The notes below the pieces were generated by a model. That model was given only the letters and a program-made list of their open reading frames with translations, was not told the DNA's origin and ran no database searches. This document shows, piece after piece, positions 1-7,001 of a stretch of 64,000 bases of DNA. Source of the DNA: Chthoniobacteraceae bacterium (lineage in GTDB: Bacteria; Verrucomicrobiota; Verrucomicrobiia; Chthoniobacterales; Chthoniobacteraceae); NCBI GenBank assembly GCA_947476255.1, contig CANJPY010000005.1, forward strand, positions 1-64,000. Direction: 5' to 3'. The position numbers were made by a program, and so were the translations under genes. Position 1 is the first letter of the stretch. Each line of letters begins with the position of its first letter.

Positions 1-113
1 GAGAACAGCCTCCGAGAGCCGGATGCGGGAAATCCGCCCGTCCGGTTCGATGAGGGGGAGAGGAGGACAAGGAGTGGTTGTGGCCGCAAACCATCCTCGT
101 CTCCCTACTCTAT
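1..113 (+). mobile_element. 3' end of a group II intron (domains V and VI), cut by the window start
   Basis: The first bases carry a recognisable bacterial group II intron domain V at about 16-48. Arm 16-23 (gagccgga) pairs with 41-48 (tccggttc), an inner GCGG/CCGC stem sits around a GAAA-type loop, and the catalytic AGC triad is at 17-19. It is followed by a long hairpin fitting domain VI: gggagaggagga near 55-66 pairs with tcctcgtctccc near 94-105. The element appears to end around 113 in ctactctat, like the usual pyrimidine-rich 3' end with terminal AY. Group II introns are self-splicing retroelements, usually with a reverse transcriptase/maturase in domain IV; that part would lie left of the window. 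Whether it is full length or active cannot be seen. The exact 3' boundary is inferred from the motif. Confidence 0.8.
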
Positions 114-161
114 TAAATGGCTGAGAACCCTCCGGGTTCAGGGGGCTTCAATCTTATGGGG

Positions 162-193
162 GAAAAGGACCAGTTTTCTTCAAGATTTGGTAT
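162..193 (+). repeat. Partial copy of the interspersed 90-97 bp repeat
   Basis: The segment matches the right end of the longer repeats at 9391-9487 and 42978-43067 (gaccagttttcttcaagat followed by ttggtat). It starts about 50 bp after the group II intron end. Between them, 125-139 can form a small GAACCC/GGGTTC hairpin without a T-run. I see no gene in 114-302. Confidence 0.65.
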
Positions 194-302
194 GACTCTC
201 AAAAGAGGAGCTTCTGCGCGCGCGTGTTGCCGGCCTGCGCGTGAAGGCTGGCGGAACCACGTTCCGTGAGCGGTGCCTGCAAACGAAGGCTCGCGTTGGC
301 CG

Positions 303-1025
303 CTACTTTGCGGGCAACGGCGTCACCTTGAGGTTGCGGATCGCAACCGGGCCGTGATCCCCCTGAATGCGGATGGGCCCCGTGGGTTTTTCCACGTTCC
401 CGCCGCCGCGCGTGGGACCTGTCACCTCGACGTTTTCGTGGATGACTGTCCCGTTGTGGACCACTTTGACGAACTTCGCGTTCGCTGTTTTTTTGCCGGC
501 TGCGTCAAATTTTGGAGCGGTGAAGGTGATGTCAAAGCTCTGCCATTCTCCGGGTGGTTTGCTGGCGTTTGCAGACGCCGGAGTACCTTCGAAGCCCTTG
601 TTGGTGGCATCGTCCCAGCGTTCGTAGATCGCCCCGTTGTCATGCACCCCCACGGTGGCCTTGCCGTAACTGTCGAGGATTTGGACTTCGTAACGGCCCT
701 GAACGTAAATGCCGGAGTTGGAGTTTTTGGCGACGCAGAATTCCAAGTGAATCTGGGAGTCACCAAATTCAGCTTCTGTTTTAAAGTCCACTGTTTTGGT
801 GGAGAGAGTGTTGAGCAGGACGCCTTCCCCCGGGGTGGAAACAAACGCTTTCGGGTTTGCGGGATCAATCGACACGGCCGAAACCACAGACCACGTGCCC
901 GTGGGTTGCTGGGCACCGCTCAGGTCCTTTCCACTAAAGGAGAACCCATTTTTGGGATCTGCAGGGTCTGCGGCAAAGAGGGTTGAGGAAATCAGGAGAA
1001 GGGCCGGAAGGACGGGGAGTTTCAT
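303..1025 (-). CDS. DUF1080 (3-keto-disaccharide hydrolase-like) exported protein
   Basis: This 240-residue protein starts with a signal peptide (MKLPVLPALLLISSTLFAA). The rest is one DUF1080 domain, a concanavalin-like fold: it opens with NGFSFSGKDLSG, and the middle has NSGIYVQGRYEVQILDS. Members are secreted proteins linked to carbohydrate turnover; some are annotated as 3-keto-disaccharide hydrolases, but the activity of this one cannot be read from sequence. It is the last gene of the minus-strand operon starting at 9290, 87 bp after the DUF1501 gene. Such proteins commonly accompany DUF1501 and planctomycete-type cytochrome genes in Verrucomicrobiota and Planctomycetota. The start at 1025 is supported by the signal peptide directly behind it. 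The leader lacks a Shine-Dalgarno motif and is C/T-rich. Confidence 0.85.
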   Translation of the reverse strand: MKLPVLPALLLISSTLFAADPADPKNGFSFSGKDLSGAQQPTGTWSVVSAVSIDPANPKAFVSTPGEGVLLNTLSTKTVDFKTEAEFGDSQIHLEFCVAKNSNSGIYVQGRYEVQILDSYGKATVGVHDNGAIYERWDDATNKGFEGTPASANASKPPGEWQSFDITFTAPKFDAAGKKTANAKFVKVVHNGTVIHENVEVTGPTRGGGNVEKPTGPIRIQGDHGPVAIRNLKVTPLPAK

Positions 1026-1112
1026 GGTCGGAGAGGATTGAAAAAGGGAGGAGAGCTTTGAGTAGGAAGAGCGCCACGATAGCGCGATTGGCGGTGGCCG
1101 CGGGCCTTGGGA

Positions 1113-2570
1113 TTATGCGGATTTGCTTGGGAGCAGTTCGTCGATGGTGTCGCCGAAGGGGAGGATCGGCATGGGGCGTCCCTGATGGTCGAGGAAGCTG
1201 CGCGTCGAGTCGATGCCCAGATGCTGGTAGACGGTGGCCCACAGATCGTTGGGGGTGAGCGGGCGTTCGACCGGGTATTCCCCACGGCTGTTGGTGGCGC
1301 CGATGATCTGCCCCGTGCGCATGCCGCCGCCGGCGACGATCATGGACATGGACTTGGGCCAGTGGTCGCGGCCGGGTTGCATGATTTTGCTCGCGGTGCC
1401 GACGGCCGAATTGATCTTGGGGGTGCGTCCGAATTCACCGGTGACGACGAGCATGGTGCGGCGGTCCAGGCCGCGTGCGTAGAGGTCTTCGATGAGGGCG
1501 GAGACGGCCTGGTCGTAGGCAGGGAAGCGCCAGCGACTGTCGTTGAAGATGTTGCAGTTGACGGCGTGGCTGTCCCAGTTGTAGGAGCAATCGCTTGGAA
1601 GAGGTGTGCCTGGGAAGGGGTTTTCCCAGACCATCTCCACAAAGCGGCAGCCTGCCTCCACGAGACGGCGCGCCATGAGTCCGCGCTGGCCGTAGGCATG
1701 CATGCCGTAGCGCTCGCGTACGCGGGGAGATTCCAAGGACAGATCGAATGCGTCGCGCACCTTGGAGCTGGTGAGCATCTGGTAGGCGTTCTGATTGAAG
1801 CTGTCCATCGCCTGGAGCACGCCGCTTTGGTCCATTTCGCGCCGGAAGGTGTCGAGGCCCCGGCGGAGTGCCATCCGGTCCTCGAGTCGGGTTTCCATCT
1901 CGCGGGTAATGCCGAGGTTTTGGACTTTGAAGTTCTTATCGCTGGGATCGCCGGCGACGATGAAAGGGGTGTTGGCGCCGCCGAGATAAGCGGGGCCGTT
2001 TGCGAAGGTGTCGAGGCCGTTGCGTCCGGCGTCTGTGCCGAACACCACGGGGGGCATGCCGCCTTTGAACCCGCCGTTTTCAGTGAGGCACTTGAAAACA
2101 ACACTGGTGATGGCCGGCGCATCGTTGACGGTGCCCACGGGGGTGGCGGGAATGCGTCCCGTGAGAAAGCGTTTATGACCGCCGCCGTGGTCTGCGAATT
2201 CGTGGCTGACCGAGCGGATGATGTTGAACTTGTCCGCTATTTTCGCCTGTAGCGGAAGGAGTTCGCAGATTTCAATGCCGGAAACGTTTGTTTTAACGGG
2301 ACGGAAAATGCCTCGGTATTCCACGGGAGCCTCCGGTTTCATGTCGTACATTTCCATGTGGGGCGGGCCCCCGGGAAGCCAGATGAAAATAACGGAGGTG
2401 TCGCTGGGAACGGAGGCCTGTACGGCGGCGGCAGCGGCGGAAGAGGCTGTGGTCGCAGCGACCGCGTTGAGGCGGAGGGAATCTGCGAGGTTCATGCCCA
2501 GCATGGAAAGGCCTCCAAATTGCAGAAAGCTGCGGCGTGAAATGGGCCCTGGGCAGAAGTTAGTCTTCAT
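1113..2570 (-). CDS. DUF1501 domain protein with Tat signal
   Basis: A 485-residue protein with a twin-arginine signal near the N-terminus (SRRSFLQFGG), so probably exported folded. The body is the DUF1501 family, an alkaline phosphatase/sulfatase-like fold. Seen motifs are IFIWLPGGPPHMEMYDMKPE near 80-100, VVTGEFGRTPKIN near 380, GRDHWPKSMSMIVAGGG after it, and a C-terminal LDHQGRPMPILPFGD. DUF1501 genes are almost always next to DUF1549/DUF1553 cytochrome genes in PVC bacteria, as here (7002-9290). The function is unproven; a role in sulfated polysaccharide use has been suggested for such sets. Upstream spacing to the WD40 gene is 67 bp. The leader cgcctcctttgaacc has no Shine-Dalgarno sequence. 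Confidence 0.9.
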   Translation of the reverse strand: MKTNFCPGPISRRSFLQFGGLSMLGMNLADSLRLNAVAATTASSAAAAAVQASVPSDTSVIFIWLPGGPPHMEMYDMKPEAPVEYRGIFRPVKTNVSGIEICELLPLQAKIADKFNIIRSVSHEFADHGGGHKRFLTGRIPATPVGTVNDAPAITSVVFKCLTENGGFKGGMPPVVFGTDAGRNGLDTFANGPAYLGGANTPFIVAGDPSDKNFKVQNLGITREMETRLEDRMALRRGLDTFRREMDQSGVLQAMDSFNQNAYQMLTSSKVRDAFDLSLESPRVRERYGMHAYGQRGLMARRLVEAGCRFVEMVWENPFPGTPLPSDCSYNWDSHAVNCNIFNDSRWRFPAYDQAVSALIEDLYARGLDRRTMLVVTGEFGRTPKINSAVGTASKIMQPGRDHWPKSMSMIVAGGGMRTGQIIGATNSRGEYPVERPLTPNDLWATVYQHLGIDSTRSFLDHQGRPMPILPFGDTIDELLPSKSA

Positions 2571-2637
2571 GGTTCAAAGGAGGCGAATCTAGTGTAAATA
2601 ACTCACCTGAACGCTGAGTCATAGAAAATATCTTTGG

Positions 2638-4965
2638 CTAATTGGAAGCGTCTTTGGGGGTGGCCGACCATTTGACGAGTGTTTTGCCCTCCCGGTTGAG
2701 CATGAGCAGGGTTCCATCAACGTCGCCCACGAGCTGGGTTTGGCCGTCCACGGTGACTGCTGCCGCTGTTAAAAAGCGTGAAATACCCTCGGTTTTCGCC
2801 CGGACATCGCCCCCGCCATCCCTCAAAATGCGCAGCACAGGTGAACCACTCGTGGCCATGAGTTCTTCGCCCCGCCCGAGGTAACGGATGAAATTCACCT
2901 CTTTCCCAAAGGACGGCGTGGTGGCGAGAACGTCGGAGTTCTGAATGTCCCAAGTCTTGACGGTGTTGTCAGCGCTGGCACTCGCCAGACGGCGGGCGTC
3001 ATTGCGGAAGGTCACGGACAAAACGTGGCTGCCGTGGGCTTCCAGATTACGGAAGAGCTTGCCTGTGCTTGTTTCCCAGATCCGGACGGCACGGTCAGCC
3101 GAACCGCTCGCGAGCAGGCGGCCGTCCCGGGAGAAGTCCAGGGAGAGCACCGCGTCCTTGTGGGGTTTGGAAAGTTCGCGCACAAGCGCCCCCGTTTGAG
3201 GGTTCCAGATCTTGATTTCGCCGCTGCGCGAAGGATCGCCGCTTCCCGTGGCAAGCAGCTTGCCGTCGGGGGAAAAGGCGAGCGCATTGACGCGGTTGGT
3301 CAACGGGGAGTCGGCCTTGCTGGAGTCGCCCAGGGTGCGCACCAACTCCCAACGGGGGTGCGTATCCGAGCTTTGAAGGGGCGCACCCGTGGTGGCGTTC
3401 CACGCGCGGATTTTGCCATCGGTGTGCCGGGTGAAAAGCACGGTCCCATCGGGTTCAAAGGCAAGGCGGTCCACTGCAGGAAGCGCAAAGGCACCCGCAG
3501 CTTGTGCGGCTTCCGTCTTTTGTGCTTCGGCTTTGCTCAGGGCTTCTTTCGCGGCTTGGAGACTGGCGGTCTGGGTATCGAGATCCTTTTGAGCACGCAC
3601 CGCCACTTCGGCGAGGTTGACGGCGTTGATTTCCGCGGTTTTAGCGGAGGAAACGGCCCCCGCGGCCAGGCCCAGAGCTTTCAACGAATCCTCGAAATCC
3701 TTTTTGCGGGCCTCCGCGGATTCCTTGGCGGTTTTGAGTTTGGCTTCGCTTGCGGTTTTATCGTCTGCCACCTTTTTAGAGGCGGCGCGAGCCTCCTCGA
3801 CCATGGGAAGAAGGGCTGTTTTCTCTTCCGCGGAGGCTGCTTTGAGGCGTTCTTCTGCTTTTGTCAGGGCAGCGGTGGTTTCGTCGGTCCGGAGTTTGAG
3901 GGCGTCGAGGGCGCGCGTTTCCGCCATGACCGCATCTTCGGCAGTCTCGCGCAGTCGCAGTTGCGCTTCCCGCTTGGCGAGCGCCTCGGTTTCCGCCTTT
4001 TCCATTTCAGCGCGTTTGGGCAGGAGAGTTTTGTGTTCCTTGTCGGCCTTTTCGAGCTCTGTCTTGGTTTTGGTGACGAGATCGCGCGTGGTGTTGGTCT
4101 GCTTCTCCAGAAACTCGACCTCGAACTTTGCGCCCGCAAGCGCAAGGTCTGCGTTTGCAAGGGAGGCTTGCAGAGTCCAATCGCCGGAGAGTTTGAGGAT
4201 GTCTTCTTTCTTGGCTGTTTTGCGGATCACAGGTGCCTGCTCCGCGAGCGCCTCGGCTTCAAGGGTTCCGTCCGGGCTTACGGCCTTGGTGGTGGCGGAT
4301 TCCGGCAGGGTTGAGAGCGGGCTGAGGGCCTTTTTCCAGAGTTTGACTTCGCCACGGTTGCCCGTGGCGAGGAGCGAACCATCTGGGCTGAAGACGAGGG
4401 CCGTGACGAGGTCCGGGTGCGCCTCAAAGCGGAACACTTCGCGTTGGAGCGCAAGGCTGTACAAGGTGACATGCGAGCCGCGACCGGCGGCGGCAAACTG
4501 GCCGTCCGGACTCGCGGCCAGGGCGCTCACCCCTGCGACGCGGGGAGGCATTCCTTTCCAGGCCACTGCTTGGCGTGGTTTCGGTTTGCCCAGGGCGCCT
4601 TCGTCGATCCAGCGGCGGAAGACTTCGAGCTGCTCGGCGGTGAGCTTTGGAGCCTTGGCCTTGTTGGCTTCCGGCGGCATGAAGGGCTTTTTCTTCCGCG
4701 CAGCCGTCTCGTAAAGGAGGCTTTCGAGGGCGTGTTTGGGGCGGATGGCCGGGCCGTTGTCGCCGCCCTCCAGCATGGCCTGGGGGCTTTCCAAGATAAG
4801 GCCGCCTTCGGACTTGGTGGCGTTGTGGCAGGGCAGGCAGCTTCTTTCCAGAATGGGTTGGACGTCCGTGGCGAAGTTGAGCGGCGCGGAGTTGAGCGGC
4901 GCTGCGGCGGACTGCGCCTGCCACAGGCACGAGGAAACGAGGCTGCAGACAAAGAGGCGTTTCAT
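2638..4965 (-). CDS. Cytochrome-like domain plus WD40 propeller with a long coiled-coil insert
   Basis: About 775 residues. A signal peptide (MKRLFVCSLVSSCLWQAQSA) is followed by a planctomycete cytochrome C domain with heme motif CLPCH (Cys43, Cys46, His47) and FRRWIDEGALG near 120. WD40 repeats follow at about 150-260. A highly charged Ala/Glu/Lys-rich coiled coil fills about 270-510, then more WD40 repeats run to the C-terminus (for example VLSLDFSRDGRLLASGSADR and LASASADNTVKTWD). The coiled coil therefore splits the propeller into two blocks. Start 4965 was chosen because its ATG overlaps the stop of the upstream PPC gene by ATGA and the signal peptide begins there; an in-frame start 15 codons upstream would lie inside that gene. 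Probably periplasmic or surface attached. Confidence 0.85.
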   Translation of the reverse strand: MKRLFVCSLVSSCLWQAQSAAAPLNSAPLNFATDVQPILERSCLPCHNATKSEGGLILESPQAMLEGGDNGPAIRPKHALESLLYETAARKKKPFMPPEANKAKAPKLTAEQLEVFRRWIDEGALGKPKPRQAVAWKGMPPRVAGVSALAASPDGQFAAAGRGSHVTLYSLALQREVFRFEAHPDLVTALVFSPDGSLLATGNRGEVKLWKKALSPLSTLPESATTKAVSPDGTLEAEALAEQAPVIRKTAKKEDILKLSGDWTLQASLANADLALAGAKFEVEFLEKQTNTTRDLVTKTKTELEKADKEHKTLLPKRAEMEKAETEALAKREAQLRLRETAEDAVMAETRALDALKLRTDETTAALTKAEERLKAASAEEKTALLPMVEEARAASKKVADDKTASEAKLKTAKESAEARKKDFEDSLKALGLAAGAVSSAKTAEINAVNLAEVAVRAQKDLDTQTASLQAAKEALSKAEAQKTEAAQAAGAFALPAVDRLAFEPDGTVLFTRHTDGKIRAWNATTGAPLQSSDTHPRWELVRTLGDSSKADSPLTNRVNALAFSPDGKLLATGSGDPSRSGEIKIWNPQTGALVRELSKPHKDAVLSLDFSRDGRLLASGSADRAVRIWETSTGKLFRNLEAHGSHVLSVTFRNDARRLASASADNTVKTWDIQNSDVLATTPSFGKEVNFIRYLGRGEELMATSGSPVLRILRDGGGDVRAKTEGISRFLTAAAVTVDGQTQLVGDVDGTLLMLNREGKTLVKWSATPKDASN

Positions 4966-6989
4966 TTCTTGGGGGCCTCCTTGATCGTGAGGTGCACTGG
5001 AGTGGAGCACAGCACAAGCGTGACATCCAGGGGTTTTCCGTTGACGTCCCGCTTTACCTTTTGCTCGCCTCTAAACCAGAGGTTGTAGTCGCCGGGTACC
5101 AATTTCAGCGGTGCGAGGTCGAGTTCGTATTCGGCTTTGCCTTCTTTAATTGGAATATCAATCCCCTTCGCTTTGTCGAGGTTAGCGACGCCCAGGGGTT
5201 TCACGGCCGAGATCGCAACGTCTGTCGCCGGTCCCTCGCGCAGGAGGGTGAGCTTTACTTTCTCGGAGGCAAGAGCCTGAACGGCTGCGGGCTCTGACTT
5301 GAGGCCGTTGGGATACGGGGTGCCTTCGACAATGGAGACGGTGATTTCGTCGACGATTCTGGACCGTGGCGGTTCCACAAACTCCGACACCGTACTCTCC
5401 CAAAGCGGCGAGCACATGCGCGCGGGGTGCGCGCGGTTTTGACCGTTTATGAGCGCCTCGCCCACCACCTTGATGGCACCGGTCCAGGCTTTGACCTCGG
5501 AGGAGGCCCGCAGCAGAAGGATGCCTTCGGTTTGATTGGTGCCGAGGAAACACGGTTCGGCAGTGACGCCCGGAGGCAGTTCTTTGGCAGTGAGACCGAT
5601 GATTCCCTCAAAGCCGTCTCTGCGCACTGCGAGGACGCGCAGCGGAAGCACCTGGCCGGGGCGCAAATTGGCGGCGCGCACTGCGATGAGCGGGCCGTTG
5701 GAGTTTTTGAAGGCTTTGTTCGGGGTGGGCGGCGTGACGGAGCAAAGCAACGCGAAGTCCGGGGACGGTTTGCGGATGCTCAGCGAATAACGGCGTGTAT
5801 GGTCAGGCGTGGTCGTGTTGTTGAGATCACGCAAGGTGACCTTGTAGTTGCCGTCTTCCTTTGCCTCAAAACGGCCGATGGGGTCGAAGTGTTGTCCGTC
5901 AAAATCGGGGTCGCCCGGGAACCACGGGGAGTCTTCGAACACAACGGCGTCCGCCGGGTTGGGGGCGGTGCCTTTGGGGGCGTCCAAACGTTCCACAACA
6001 AGACGCGGGTTGGTGGGCAACCCAAGTCTGTTTGAGGTCACCTCCATCCACCAAACGTCGCCTTTTTTGGCTGTAAACTGAAAGGCGTCCGCGTCGCGGG
6101 CAGGGTAGAACTCGCCCTGAATCTCTGCCGGGAGTGAAATCGCCGCGGGGTGCGCGGGATCGTTTGGTTCGGTTTCCTTTGGAGCTCCGGCGGGTGGAGG
6201 CCAGAAAACGAGGGGCGTTTCTGGCGCATTGGCGGGCAGTTGCGCCGGCGCCCCTACATAGAGGCGGTAGAAATGTTCTGCGCCCCCGTTACTGATAAAG
6301 TCGCCGAGCGAGAGCCAGAGCTTGCCATCAGCGGTGGGGGTCCAGCGCAGGGGGCGGTTGCGGGAGCGTGCGAGTTCGTGGCCGTCGGCGTCGAACAGCC
6401 CGAGCCGTGGCTCCATGCGGGAATCCAGAACGGCGGCATGGCACTCAAAGACGATTTCAGCGCCGCGCCGGGCATCGATTGAGAACCACTGGACTTGCTG
6501 TTTCACCGCAGTCCCGCGCACAACGCACGGGAGCGCGAGAGCCTGCGCATCCTCGCGTGTCAGAGCCTTGGCTGAACCTTCGACCTCGGGAAGGGGGCTG
6601 ACTTCAAAACGCCTTGGATTTGAGACGCCGCTTTTGTTGAGAATGCGGGCGTCGTAGCGGCCCGGTGGCACGGTGGCGGCGATCGTGACCTCAAACTTTT
6701 TGGGATCCTTGGCGGCGGGAGTCGCAGAAATTCCAGGGTGGGAGAATTTCAGGGCGGACTGCTCGAGTTCGACGCCCGAGACTTCCAAGTGGATGGTTTC
6801 CCCCTGACGCCCCCCGGGAGGCGAAAGCACGGTTAAACGCGGTTCGGGAATTTGTGCAAAGAGGGAGCCCAAGGGAAGAGCGGCCATCCCAAGGAGCAGC
6901 CGCGCTCCCCAGTGGGAGGACGAGTCGAGGGCTGCGTGACGTTGAACGGCGGGTTCTTTGCGGAGACCCCGAGCGGTTTGAAGAGCCAT
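4962..6989 (-). CDS. Exported PPC-domain (pre-peptidase C-terminal) protein
   Basis: This 675-residue protein has a hydrophobic export segment near 30-46 (LLLGMAALPLGSLFAQ) followed by PEPRLTVLSPPGGRQGETIHLEV, an Ig/TIG-like beginning. The central region resembles bacterial PPC beta-sandwich modules (KGDVWWMEVTSNRLG; VTLRDLNNTT), of the type found with PSD1 and DUF1501 genes in PVC bacteria. No catalytic motif is visible, so a binding or scaffolding role is an inference. The gene follows the DUF1549/DUF1553 gene after 12 bp and shares ATGA with the WD40 gene downstream, so the genes look translationally coupled. The N-terminus before the hydrophobic segment is long (about 29 residues); a start further in is possible. 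Confidence 0.8.
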   Translation of the reverse strand: MALQTARGLRKEPAVQRHAALDSSSHWGARLLLGMAALPLGSLFAQIPEPRLTVLSPPGGRQGETIHLEVSGVELEQSALKFSHPGISATPAAKDPKKFEVTIAATVPPGRYDARILNKSGVSNPRRFEVSPLPEVEGSAKALTREDAQALALPCVVRGTAVKQQVQWFSIDARRGAEIVFECHAAVLDSRMEPRLGLFDADGHELARSRNRPLRWTPTADGKLWLSLGDFISNGGAEHFYRLYVGAPAQLPANAPETPLVFWPPPAGAPKETEPNDPAHPAAISLPAEIQGEFYPARDADAFQFTAKKGDVWWMEVTSNRLGLPTNPRLVVERLDAPKGTAPNPADAVVFEDSPWFPGDPDFDGQHFDPIGRFEAKEDGNYKVTLRDLNNTTTPDHTRRYSLSIRKPSPDFALLCSVTPPTPNKAFKNSNGPLIAVRAANLRPGQVLPLRVLAVRRDGFEGIIGLTAKELPPGVTAEPCFLGTNQTEGILLLRASSEVKAWTGAIKVVGEALINGQNRAHPARMCSPLWESTVSEFVEPPRSRIVDEITVSIVEGTPYPNGLKSEPAAVQALASEKVKLTLLREGPATDVAISAVKPLGVANLDKAKGIDIPIKEGKAEYELDLAPLKLVPGDYNLWFRGEQKVKRDVNGKPLDVTLVLCSTPVHLTIKEAPKK

Positions 6990-7001
6990 TGAAGGAGGGG
7001 C

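Noticed and set aside
3025-4314. Long antisense frame of 429 codons inside the WD40 gene
   Set aside because: Shadow of a GC-rich gene; the opposite strand has signal peptide, heme motif and WD40 repeats.
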